Assembly (NCBI RefSeq): GCF_000196255.1 | Contig: NC_006371.1 | Location: 696,332 to 760,331, forward strand | Direction of reading: 5' to 3' | DNA length: 64,000 bases | Source: Photobacterium profundum SS9 | GTDB taxonomy: Bacteria > Pseudomonadota > Gammaproteobacteria > Enterobacterales > Vibrionaceae | Part shown: positions 45,918-55,080 of the stretch, piece after piece | How positions within the stretch are numbered: the stretch's first letter is position 1 | Layout of the letters: the number at the start of each line of letters is the position of its first letter | Translations under genes and position numbers: made by a program | The notes under the pieces: generated by a model | What the model saw: the letters and a program-made list of their open reading frames with translations, nothing else | Told to the model about the DNA's origin: nothing | Database searches by the model: none

Positions 45918-48900
45918 GAATTTATTAAGTATGATCTTGATTTATGGGCAAAAGAACAAGGTAAAACGGACCGTGGCTCATCCGGTAACCAAAGTCCATT
46001 TCTTACCTACAATCAGAATAATACCCTTTACCTTGCATGGTCAAAAGAGCGATGGAGTTGGCGGTTATTTAACTTTGTGCTTGAAAACAAATCCAACAGT
46101 AAAAGTTGGATGAGGCGAGTCTCACTGAATCAGTACTGTCGTACACTTCAGGCAAGCCATGCAGGGCAAGCAAAGAAAATAGCAGATGCCGTTGCAGATA
46201 TTAGCCATAGCGCTTCTAATGAAATGTTATTCGAAGGGCATATGGCTCAAACCGCTCAATCAAAAAATACAGAAGATGACGGGATCGTTCTCGAAATCAA
46301 ACCTGTGTTATCAAAAGGCGTGGTAACAGGTGCGATGAATGACGTTAAATCGGCATTTTTTGTTGCCCTTGATGATCCCTATACAGATTTACAAGATTTA
46401 AGCTTAGCGTTAAGCCGTGAAGTATTACTGCTTGAGTCTCTTAATGAAGAAAAAGGGCATAAACACGCACTGTTAGAAGCAACGGCGAAAGTGACAGGAT
46501 TAAATACGCCTGTACACCTACAACACCCAGAATCCGTTAAGACACTTGCCGAAAAAGAACAATATTATAAAGACTTAGCTAATTACTACGATATGAAAGC
46601 AGATATACAAAAGCACCATGCATTACTCCAAAAAAGTGGCCCAAGCAGTGAGCATATCCATTCGACTAATTTTGACCGTTCAAGGCGTGAATTTAAGGCA
46701 ATCGCTGAAAAATTTAAGCAGCATTATAGCGATATTGAGCCAAGTGATGATGCGTATTTTACACGTTGGCAAGAGACAGAAAAATGGCGAGATGAAATTG
46801 ATGACAATGCCCTAAAAGCAGATATAGAAGAGTTTGCTCAAAACGAAAGGCCTATTCTCGAAGCACAAGCAAGACGAGTGCACAGATACCGTTCGCAACT
46901 GCAAGCCGCTTGCCGAGCATTTGGTTGGGAACCCGAACGTGGTTTTGTTGATAGTGAAACCCGTGAAGGACAAGATTTTTTAAGTGAAGTGCATTACTTT
47001 CTTATGGAATCTATGAGTAAAGCCTTAGACGATAACGCTGTTCAATGGATGAAAAATGAGTTTGATTCGCCAAGCACACTAATACCATTATATTTGTCTG
47101 GCTACAGCAAAGAACTCTACGATGCAATACAAGAAAAATTACCAGAACCAACAAACTATCTAACAGGGAACGATTATGATGATGTTGCAAACCGATTTAA
47201 TGAGCTAGATTCCCTATTATCGACAGATTTCATCAAGGATTCGCCCTTTTTAAAAGCATTAACGGCGCCATTACAAAACATATTAACGGCTTTCAGCAGT
47301 TCGATACAAGTTGCTTCAGATGCTGTGGTCTCTAGCATTGCACATAAAAGTGCGTCGCTGCTGGTATTAACCAATAATCATAACTTTTTGCACTTAAATA
47401 TTGTTGCCGAGAAGATTGCGCTCAATGCATCTATTCGCATTGCGGGTAACTATGAAGCCGAACACCGTAAATGGATTGCTCGTTACAATACCGCGTCTCA
47501 AGAATTAAGCGACTTAGAGATGGAAGTTAACCATATAAAAGCATCAAGAAAGCACAATGTTTCAATTGCAGGTATTGATGAGCGAGATAGTGAGCGAATA
47601 AAAAGCCAAAAGGAAAAAATGTCAGATCTGCAGCGCGCAGCGCAGATGAAATTGTCTGAATTGGATGATATCTTTTATGACAACCCTTCGGCACTCGTTG
47701 TTGCTAAGGCAGATATTAATGATTTTGCGAAGGATTTCCGTAAAGGTATACAAACTCGCATCAAAATGGGGATGGAAATAACATCTAGTTCATATAATAA
47801 ACTTGGCGGCTTTGGGTTTTTGGTATTTTTATTGAATGTTAACGACTTTAGGTTAGCATTTAGTGCAATGCAAGCGAAGCGCGTAGTCTCTGATCGTGAA
47901 CGCGTCGAAATATTACAAAAAATAGGCTACACCCTAAGTGCATTCGCATCAATATTTCAGGCGAAAGCGTGGAGTAATGTAACAAACGGTGTTGATCAAC
48001 AATTTTATAAACAATCCATTGCCTATGTAATTAAAGACTCTTCTAATTTAAAACCTATAAATAATTTAAAGCATGCCAACAATATAAATAAATTCTTAAA
48101 AATAACACGAGCTGTATCAATTTTAAGTTTATTGGCGGTAGGCAGTGAAATGTATTACACCTACGGTGATATAAAAAAAGCCACCGGTGTAGAGAAATGG
48201 TTTCAGAAACTAAAGTTAGGTAGCTTATTTGGAATGGCTTTAATTTCATCCGTTCACCTTGGTGCGACACTATTTCCGACGTTTTTTACTATTGGCATTT
48301 TTGCACTACCAGCACTTTTAGCTTTTGGAGCTGTTGTGGGGGTAGTTTACCTAATTACAACAATAGTGCTAAATGCATTAAAAAAAGATGATTATCAAAA
48401 ATGGTTACAACAAACCCCGTGGGGAAATAAACCCAATAATAATTGGACTATAGATAGTTCAGAAGGGGTTGTTAATGCATTGTTGGCACTGTATACCATT
48501 TCGCTACAACCTAAATTAACAATTAAGCATAACGCGGTAATAACACAGTCTGGGAAATCTTACCCTGCTGTAAATACGAAAATAACAGGGTTTGCGCTTA
48601 AACTTGAATTATCCCATGACATAACGCCAGATCATGTTGATATTAAGTTCATTGAACCAATAAATATAAATTCAGACGATGGAATATGGACAAGAGTAAA
48701 AGACCCAATAATTGTAGAAAAGTACATACCAACTTATACATTGCAAGCAGATTTTTCACAAGAACATCAAAACATTGATATAGAAATCGGTCTGTTTTTT
48801 GTTGCTGATGAAAACAATCAATTATTCAAAGAAGTATTTTATCGGTATGTGTTTGATTATAAAATGTTTGGTGATCTAGAGACTCGAATATCACCGCTTG

Positions 48901-49252
48901 ATGATGTTCAAAAAGCAGTACACCTTAAAGGTCTTCAAGGAAAAAACAGCAGAGACTATTGTTTACACTTACATGGTAAGCCAATAGAAGAAATGTATTT
49001 TTCAGATACTAACCAATGTCTGATTATCTAGGAGGACCAATGCAACCTAATTTTCACACAAATCAACTGACAGATGAGTATATAGAGACAGTAAAGGCTA
49101 ATCCCACCGTCGAAGCGACAGATGAATTGCTAAGTGGTCAATTTGATGAAATAGAATCATCACAAAACACGTTAAATTGGGATGTTCCCCACTACGGCCC
49201 TTATAAATACATACGTGAAGTGGTTGGGTTATTAGCATTTTTATTTATGTAT

Positions 49253-49263
49253 GGGGGGGGGGG
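49253..49263 (+). repeat. G11 mononucleotide tract in copy 1
   Basis: Eleven consecutive G follow ATGTAT. Copy 2 has GGGGTCGGTGGTT at the same point; twelve G would be in frame. Long G tracts in coding DNA are classic slipped-strand sites. Confidence 0.85.
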
Positions 49264-49696
49264 TTATATAAAGATAATTGGGGCAACGTTATTCCAGCAT
49301 GGGATGCTACATTTTTTATGTCTTTGATACCTGCCCTTATTGGAGGGTTTGTCGGTTGGTCTACATTTGCAGAGTTTCGTTTTTTTTATCGTTTTCATGA
49401 TAAGGCCATGGCATCAAAAAGATATAAAAATGAACCTGAATTTGTATTCAAAGTTGCGCGTATTATTGGATGGGTGGGTTCAATTACCTGTATAGTATTA
49501 GCTTTGCTTTTTGGCCCCGTTATTTTTATTGGCGCTGGTGGGTTCGCATTAATGAGTTTCGCCTTAACAAACATAAAAAGAGATATTTATTACCAAATAG
49601 TACCCTACAATTCAATTCTTTATATTCATGAGATTAAAGAGAGTAATGAACTTGAGGTGGTCATAAAAAGTCAAGTAACTAGAACTGACAAAGATC

Positions 49697-49714
49697 ATAT
49701 ATATATATATATAT
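49697..49714 (+). repeat. (AT)9 dinucleotide tract in copy 1
   Basis: Nine AT units lie in the coding region. The frame continues for 4, 7 or 10 units but not for 9. The corresponding tract in copy 2 (50587-50596) has 5 units, also out of frame. Confidence 0.85.
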
Positions 49715-50018
49715 GAGAAAGTTTCAAGTGTTAATTTGTATTTCGAGAGTGATTCGATGCAAGAAGTGATTGCTTTCATCAATAAAAAAGTTGGCTATGA
49801 AGTCGAAATATTTGTATCGGAAACTCATGATGATAGTGTCAATTTACATCAGAAAGCGAGAAGGTTGGGTATTCCACTTAACCGTGTCACCATTGATAAG
49901 AAAACCCTAGAAATGACAGCTGATACGGTAGATTATGATTATAAATTGTATCCTGACTAGCATCGCTCCCTTTATGGAAAATATTAACAAAAATATTCAC
50001 ATTGTATGAGAAGGACGA

Positions 50019-50813
50019 ATGAAACCGAATTTTTATAGCTATCAGTTAACAAAAGAATTTATCGAAACGGTTAAGGCTAACCCCACCGTCGCGGCGACAG
50101 ATGAATTAAAAGATGGTCAATTTAATGAAATAGAATCATCGAAAAACCAGTTAAATTGGGATGCCCCCTTTTACGGGCCAACTAAATACATGAAACACAT
50201 AGTAGGTTTATTAGGGTTCTTATTTATGTATGGGGTCGGTGGTTTATATAAAGATAATTGGGGGAATGTTATTCCAGCATGGGATGCTTATTATTTTGCA
50301 TTTCTTATATCTGCCCTTTTTATGGGGTTTATTGGCTGGGTAACTTTTGCTGAATTTCTTTTTTTTTATCGTTTTGATGATAAGGCCATGGCATCAAAAC
50401 GATACAAAAATGAACCTGATTTTCTATTCAAGCTAGGTCGAGTTGTTGGATGGGTGGGTTCAATTACCTGTGTCGTATTAGCCTTATTTTTTGGCCCTGC
50501 TATATTTATTGGTGCTGGCGGGTTTGCATTAATGAGCTTTTACCTAACAAATGTAAAAAATCAAGTGTTTAGAGATGACAAGGAACATATATATATGAAA
50601 AAGTTTCAAGTGTTAATTTATATTTTCACGATGATTCGATGCAAGAAGTGATCGACTTTATCAATAAAAAAGTCGGTTATGATGTTGAGTTTTTCGTTTC
50701 AGAAACTCATGAAGACAGTGTAAATCTTTATCTTAAAGCGGGAGAGTTGGGTATACCGCTTAACCATTGATAGGCAAACTCTAGAAATGACAGCTGATAC
50801 GATAGATTATTAA
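50019..50813 (+). pseudogene. Putative immunity membrane protein, copy 2 (degenerate)
   Basis: The gene begins at ATG 50019 with AAGGA just upstream. Its first part (to 50586) is an uninterrupted homologue of copy 1: KPNFYSYQLTKEFIETVKA, FMYGVGGLYKDNWGN, WVTFAEFLFFYRF. It lacks 30 codons relative to copy 1, removed between two CATAAAAAG repeats that copy 1 still holds at 49572 and 49662. At 50587-50596 an (AT)5 tract is out of frame; (AT)4 would continue. A further 8-base loss near 50764 and an early stop follow. The 210-codon frame that remains may still make a truncated membrane protein. Confidence 0.7.
50587..50596 (+). repeat. (AT)5 tract in copy 2
   Basis: Five AT units follow a C; four would restore the frame used in copy 1's C-terminal domain. 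It is positionally equivalent to the (AT)9 of copy 1. Confidence 0.7.
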
Positions 50814-50888
50814 TATTCGTAATCGTGCTAGCACTGCTATTTTATAGAAAATATTCATAACATTATTTACATTGCATGCGAAGGACGA

Positions 50889-51272
50889 ATGAAACCTAAT
50901 TTTCACAGTTATCAGTTAACAAAAGAATATATCGAAACGGTTAAGGCTAATCCCACCGTCGCGGCGACAGATGAATTGCTAAGTGGTCAATTTGATGAAA
51001 TAGAATCATCACAAAACACGTTAAATTGGGATGCCCCTTTTTATGGCCCTTCGAAATACATGAAACACATAGCAGGTTTATTAGCGTTCTTATGTATGGA
51101 ATGGGTGGTCAACTGTTTGTATCATTTTAGCCTTGTTTTTTTGGTCCCGCTATTTTTATTGGTGATGGGGAAAAGCAAGCTAATAGGTATTGTTCAAGCA
51201 AAGACTTATAGCTTTTACTCTTTGTTAATGAATAGCCTGCATGATCGCAGGTTTTTTTGTGGCAAAATCTAA
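50889..51272 (+). pseudogene. Putative immunity membrane protein, copy 3 (truncated)
   Basis: From ATG 50889 (AAGGACGA upstream) to about 51105 the sequence matches copies 1 and 2 closely (KPNFHSYQLTKEYIETVKA, FAPFYGPSKYMKH-like). The middle of the gene is then missing: the text jumps to a stretch like the later GWVGSITC...FGPAIFIG region, out of frame. From about 51171 the frame runs into the Nudix 3'-end repeat. The remaining 127 codons therefore have a foreign tail. It marks the right end of the island. Confidence 0.7.
51171..51262 (+). repeat. Right copy of the Nudix 3'-end repeat (island border)
   Basis: This is a diverged duplicate of 42272-42363: AAAAGCAAGCTAATAGG, TTGTTCAAGCAAAG, AGCCTGCATGATCGCAGG and a T7 run. 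It keeps a weaker hairpin that can still act as terminator. There is no Nudix gene here, so it is a junction scar. Confidence 0.8.
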
Positions 51273-51375
51273 GTTTCGTAATTAGAGTAGCCTCTAAAAA
51301 TTAGATGAAAAGGCTTTGACTGGTTATTTTTAGCCTATAGTCATGAAATCAGTTCAAATGATCACAGGACGGTTT

Positions 51376-51969
51376 ATGAAGCTTTTAAAATATATATTTC
51401 TATCAACAGGTATCGCATTCGTCAGCTTTTCATCATCGGTGTTGGCAGATTGGACACTTAGCCCGACAGATTCGAATATTAACTTTATGTCGGTAAAAAA
51501 TGCAGCAGTAACAGAAGTGCATCAATTTAGAAATGTGAGTGGTTCAGTAACTGATAACGGTGACGTTAAAATCTCGATAGACCTTACTAGTGTCGATACA
51601 GCGATATCAATTCGTGATGATCGAATGAAAGAGATGTTATTTGAAACAGGGCTATTCCCTGTTGCGACCCTAAGCGCAACTGTGGATTCTGATGCATTAT
51701 CAGGCTTGTCTGCTGGAAAAACGATGCCGATTGAGGCTGAGTTTGATCTCGATTTACACGGTAAAAAACAACTATTAACGGCTAACTTGCAAGTGACAGG
51801 GCTTGAAAATGGTGGGTTACTAGTTAATTCGATTAACTCTATCGTTATCGATTCTACGGCTTTTAAACTTGATGGAGGTGTGGCTGCATTACAAAAAGTG
51901 GCAAAGCTAAATTCAATAGCGACAAGCGTACCTGTAAACGTACAGCTCTTTTTTATGAAAAAGAACTAA
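51376..51969 (+). CDS. YceI-family periplasmic protein
   Basis: The product of about 197 residues has a signal peptide (KLLKYIFLSTGIAFVSFSSSVLA, cleaved before DW) and a lipocalin-like YceI barrel. Family features are WTLSPTDSNINFMSVKNAAVTEVHQF, DDRMKEMLF, and FDLDLHGKKQLLTANLQV. YceI proteins bind polyprenoid-like lipids in the periplasm and are stress- or base-induced in E. coli. I chose ATG 51376 because AGGA lies about 6 bases before it and the signal peptide starts there; ATG 51343 would add 11 residues. It is monocistronic, with a terminator. Confidence 0.88.
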   Translation: MKLLKYIFLSTGIAFVSFSSSVLADWTLSPTDSNINFMSVKNAAVTEVHQFRNVSGSVTDNGDVKISIDLTSVDTAISIRDDRMKEMLFETGLFPVATLSATVDSDALSGLSAGKTMPIEAEFDLDLHGKKQLLTANLQVTGLENGGLLVNSINSIVIDSTAFKLDGGVAALQKVAKLNSIATSVPVNVQLFFMKKN

Positions 51970-52009
51970 CGCTATTATTGTGAAATCATATACCCCATTG
52001 TAGAAAACA

Positions 52010-52042
52010 GCAGTCTATTGAATAAATAGGCTGCGGTTTTTT
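52010..52042 (+). terminator. Terminator of the YceI gene
   Basis: GCAGTCTATT / AATAGGCTGC arms (one G-T pair) are followed by GG and T6, about 40 bases past the stop. Confidence 0.8.
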
Positions 52043-52222
52043 GTTACAGCGATACTTAATACCATCCTACATAAGTATTTGATCATTCTTGCTGGTTAAA
52101 ACTACTTATAACGTCGTTATGAATTTTGTAAATAGAGCCACTAGTTATCTGCAATTCATGCCTAGTTATAAGCGATTTTTCCTGCGCAATATTGTGACCA
52201 AATACTTACCTAGAATAATGGT

Positions 52223-53570
52223 ATGGACCCTCTCCCCCCAATCGGCTTCAAATGAGCCATATTGAAGTTGATGTTCAATAGCGAAGAGAGGGTCACATGA
52301 ATAGTTTAACGATTGGTTTAGATACTGCAAAGTCTGTCTTTCATGCCGTTGAAAAAAACAGTAGAGGGCGTGTACTGAGCAAAGCCAAACTAACACGAGC
52401 TAAGTTATTTACTTATTTTGCGAATAAACCACCCTGTACAGTTGCTTTAGAAGCTTGCGGAGCCAGCCATTATTGGTGTCGAGTAATCTCAGCCTATGGT
52501 CATAAGGCTGTCATGATTGCTCCCCAGTATGTTGCAAGTCATCGTAAAGGCAATAAAAATGATTTTAACGACGCGAATGCTATTGCGGATGTTGCCCAAC
52601 GGGATGATATAAGGACAGTTCCGTACAAAAGTATTGAACAGCAAGATATTCAATTACTGCATAGAGTAAGGGAACGGCTTGTAAGGCAGAGAACAGCTTT
52701 AGGTAATCAGACTCGAGGATTATTATCAGAATATGGCATTGTTCTTCGCCAAGGGGTAGCCCATCTTCGCAAAGAATTACCGTTTATTCTGGAAGAGAGT
52801 AATAATGAGCTTACTGAGTTAGCCCGCCGCCAGTTCTTTTTATTACATGAAGAGCTCCTTGTTTTAGATGAGAAGGTAAAGCAAGCCGATAATGAAATAC
52901 AGCGAGTTGCACTTTCACACCCTATATCACAGCGGTTAATGACAATGTCAGGTGTTGGACCGATTATCTCTACAATACTTTTGGTTGCGCTAGGTAAAGG
53001 TGAGCACTTCCGAAATGGTCGCCACTTTTCCGCTTGGTGTGGTTTAGTTCCTAAGCAACATTCTACCGGAGATAAGGCGCGTTTATTAGGGATAAGTAAG
53101 CGAGGTAATACTTACATTCGAACTCAATTGATCAATGGCGCTAGAAGTGCATTGAGAAATGCGAGTAATAAAAATGATCAAGTTAGCCGTTGGGCAGCGA
53201 GCCTGGCAGAGCGAATAGGTTTTAACAAAGCCTGTGTTGCTTTGGCGAATAAAATGGCAAGATTCGCTTGGGCGATGGTACATAATGGACAAGATTATCA
53301 GCTAAAACCTTAACCCACATAATGTAAGTTAAGGCTAAATACATCCACTCACTGAATTGCACAAGACATGATATTGATGATTAAAGGCTCATAACCACCT
53401 TATAAAACTCAGGTAATACCAAAGGCTGTAAGGCCGTTAGAATGATATGAAGATAAGGTGCGAAATCCATCAGGGCTAGAGAATTCACATTCTCAACTAA
53501 GCCGAATATATGGCAGCAAACGAGTTTCATTAATCTTCATCATTATGCCTTGCAATGCGAGAGGGTCCAT
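52223..53570 (+). mobile_element. IS110/IS1111-type element
   Basis: The transposase is enclosed by 12-base inverted repeats ATGGACCCTCTC (52223-52234) and GAGAGGGTCCAT (53559-53570). They are subterminal, as usual in the IS1111 group, so the true ends lie a few bases outside. No target duplication is expected or seen. The 3' non-coding part (53314-53570) holds no gene. Confidence 0.88.
52297..53313 (+). CDS. IS110-family transposase
   Basis: The 338-residue product has the RuvC-like DEDD domain: Asp in TIGLDTAKSVFHA, Glu in VALEACGASHYW, Asp/Asp in NDFNDANAIADVA. The C-terminal Tnp_20 domain has MTMSGVGPIISTILL and FSAWCGLVPKQHSTG. It is complete and uninterrupted. Expression starts from an ATG with GAGAGGGTC upstream; the same bases form part of the element's left end. 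Confidence 0.93.
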   Translation: MNSLTIGLDTAKSVFHAVEKNSRGRVLSKAKLTRAKLFTYFANKPPCTVALEACGASHYWCRVISAYGHKAVMIAPQYVASHRKGNKNDFNDANAIADVAQRDDIRTVPYKSIEQQDIQLLHRVRERLVRQRTALGNQTRGLLSEYGIVLRQGVAHLRKELPFILEESNNELTELARRQFFLLHEELLVLDEKVKQADNEIQRVALSHPISQRLMTMSGVGPIISTILLVALGKGEHFRNGRHFSAWCGLVPKQHSTGDKARLLGISKRGNTYIRTQLINGARSALRNASNKNDQVSRWAASLAERIGFNKACVALANKMARFAWAMVHNGQDYQLKP

Positions 53571-53768
53571 ATATGGTATAACACTGGATTCAAGCAATAA
53601 GTGCAAGGTGCTAGCCCTATCAAAGTAACTCAATGCGCTCTCTTCTGTATTCAACATTCTGAATGGACGGTTAATCTTGCGTGTCTTACGCTTGCTTTGG
53701 TATCTATGTGTTTAGTGATATCGTTGCCTTTAAAGCAGAGTGAAGGTCGTTATTATTAAGGGATTAAA

Positions 53769-54386
53769 ATGAATCAAATTACGTTAGATGGAATACTTAT
53801 AACACCAAGTAAAGTGGTTTGTGTCGGGCGAAATTATGTAGAGCATATCCATGAACTGGGTAATGAAGTGCCAGATGAAATGGTACTATTTGTAAAGCCT
53901 AACTCTGCAATATCCTCATCTTTGTTAGCATCACATAATGGGGATGAGCTGCACTATGAAGGGGAGATCTCTTTCCTTTATCAAAATGGTAAGTTCAGTG
54001 CCGTGGCGTTCGGCATTGATTTAACAAAACGCAGTATACAAAATGTTTTGAAATCGAAATCTCTTCCGTGGGAGCGAAGCAAAGCGTTTAATGGTTCAGC
54101 CGTATTCAGTGAATTTGTATCATTGCAACCTGAAGCGTCTTTATTGGGTTTAACGTTAAGTATCAATAATACGTTGATTCAAGAAGGTGATACTCAATTA
54201 ATGCTCTATAAGCCCGATGAGATATTAGCTGAAATACAAACTTTCATGGCATTAACGGATGGCGATATCGTGATGACAGGCACACCCAAAGGCGTGGGTA
54301 AAATAATCGCGGGTGATGTGTATATCGGTACTGTGACACAAAATGCTAAACCCTTGATTAGTCATCAATGGACAGCAAGCGTTTAG
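53769..54386 (+). CDS. FAH-family hydrolase (YcgM-like)
   Basis: The 205-residue product belongs to the fumarylacetoacetate-hydrolase superfamily. Visible features are VVCVGRNYVEHIHELGNEVP, the metal ligand Glu in LHYEGEISF, GIDLTKRSIQN, SKAFNGSAVFSEFV and the DGDIVMTGTPKGVG motif. Members hydrolyse or decarboxylate beta-dicarbonyl-type acids in the cytosol. Substrate is not predictable here. It stands alone between an IS110 element and a MITE. Confidence 0.9.
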   Translation: MNQITLDGILITPSKVVCVGRNYVEHIHELGNEVPDEMVLFVKPNSAISSSLLASHNGDELHYEGEISFLYQNGKFSAVAFGIDLTKRSIQNVLKSKSLPWERSKAFNGSAVFSEFVSLQPEASLLGLTLSINNTLIQEGDTQLMLYKPDEILAEIQTFMALTDGDIVMTGTPKGVGKIIAGDVYIGTVTQNAKPLISHQWTASV

Positions 54387-54428
54387 CATTACAGTACTTT
54401 TAGCGCAAATACAGTTGCATGTGTGTTA

Positions 54429-54706
54429 TACCCAAGCTACCTCAAGATGCAGGATTCAGAGTGATCTCAGCGTGTTTAATTCAAGGAAAATGTGTGTAGG
54501 CATGGCATTCCGCTGGAGTAATACAATAAGTGCAACACATTTGACACAGAAGTAGATACGCTAAACCACTCCCGAAGGGCGAGTTTTGTTGGGCTCTATG
54601 CGGTGTTACTTATTTTCAACGTAGAACGACTAGGTCTATAAATAAGTGCCTTGCCTAGAGCCCAACAAATTCTCGCTGAAACGAGCATCTTGAGGTAACT
54701 TGGGTA
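54429..54706. mobile_element. Palindromic MITE, full copy 2
   Basis: The 278-bp element has the same ends as copy 1 (TACCCAAGCTACCTCAAG and CTTGAGGTAACTTGGGTA). It is flanked by TA on both sides (54427-54428 and 54707-54708), consistent with a TA target duplication. It has an extra 15 or so bases near 54520 compared with copy 1. It lies directly upstream of the DUF3820 gene and may supply or disturb that gene's promoter. Confidence 0.88.
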
Positions 54707-54753
54707 TAGTACTTAGAGACTCTAGCATCGGTTTAATGTGGATAAATAAAGAT

Positions 54754-54969
54754 ATGTTTCAAAAAGAACACCTAATCAAACTAGCCAATATGAAAATGCC
54801 ATTTGGAAAGTACAGTGGGCGAGTATTGATCGACCTGCCTGAGGAATATTTACTGTGGTTTCAAAAGCAAGGTTTCCCAGAAGGGGAGCTAGGCACGTTA
54901 ATGGCATTGGCGTTAGAGTTTAAAATTGAAGGGTTGGAAAGTGTCATCAGACCGTTGAGGCGAGACTAG
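54754..54969 (+). CDS. DUF3820 family protein
   Basis: The 71-residue product begins MFQKEHLIKLANMKMPFGKYSG and continues LIDLPEEYLLWFQKQGFPEGELG, the DUF3820 core. The family is of unknown function and widespread in gammaproteobacteria. I chose ATG 54754 from the usual family start; ATG 54736 would add six residues. The MITE ends just 29 bases upstream of that. Its 3' end (54856-54969) is duplicated at 59673-59786, marking the borders of the second island. Confidence 0.85.
   Translation: MFQKEHLIKLANMKMPFGKYSGRVLIDLPEEYLLWFQKQGFPEGELGTLMALALEFKIEGLESVIRPLRRD
54856..54969 (+). repeat. Left copy of the DUF3820 3'-end repeat (island border)
   Basis: A 114-base segment ending at the DUF3820 stop matches 59673-59786 in 93 positions (about 82%), in the same orientation. 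Most differences are synonymous, so the second copy comes from a related gene rather than from a recent duplication. Confidence 0.85.
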
Positions 54970-55016
54970 TACTTTCCGGAAAGCGAGATAGTCGAAAAGT
55001 TGAATTGATAGAAAAG

Positions 55017-55046
55017 AAGCCCGCAATGTATGTTGTAGGCTTTTTT
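55017..55046. terminator. Terminator between DUF3820 and the ViaA-like gene
   Basis: AAGCC and GCAA pair with a TTGT and GGCTT arm, and T6 follows. It ends the plus-strand DUF3820 transcript. The convergent ViaA-like gene ends 35 bases away. Confidence 0.7.
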
Positions 55047-55080
55047 GTTTTGTTTTTGATTAAATATCAAGTTGTTAAAA

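Larger units (their letters stand above)
43848..49031 (+). pseudogene. VasX-like pore-forming T6SS effector, split by an IS66-type element
   Basis: The two parts (43848-44152 and 45926-49031) join in frame once the IS and one target copy are removed, giving 1137 codons (1136 residues), close to VasX (1085). The N-terminus has the VasX N-terminal region (CPMQALGIDIVPVRYAI, YTLRQLRDGWLYVIADYD). The middle is helical. The C-terminal third has several hydrophobic helices (for example GSLFGMALISSVHLGATLF and FALPALLAFGAVVGVVYLI), as expected of a membrane-permeabilising toxin. It overlaps the adaptor gene and is followed 8 bases later by the candidate immunity genes. As read, no full effector is made. 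Confidence 0.88.
49040..49960 (+). pseudogene. Putative immunity membrane protein, copy 1 (two frameshifts at repeats)
   Basis: Starting at ATG 49040 (GGAGG 4 bases upstream), the frame reads QPNFHTNQLTDEYIETVKA, then two hydrophobic segments, and is interrupted twice. The G11 run at 49253-49263 is one base short of the frame that continues to GYIGW-type helices (GWSTFAEFRFFYRF). The (AT)9 run at 49697-49714 stops the second frame; (AT)7 or (AT)10 would read on as YEKVSSVNLYFESDSMQEV to TAG 49960. The intact product would have about 306 residues with four or so membrane spans and a cytosolic C-terminus. By position beside a pore-forming toxin it is a candidate immunity protein. No known family is recognised. 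Confidence 0.7.
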
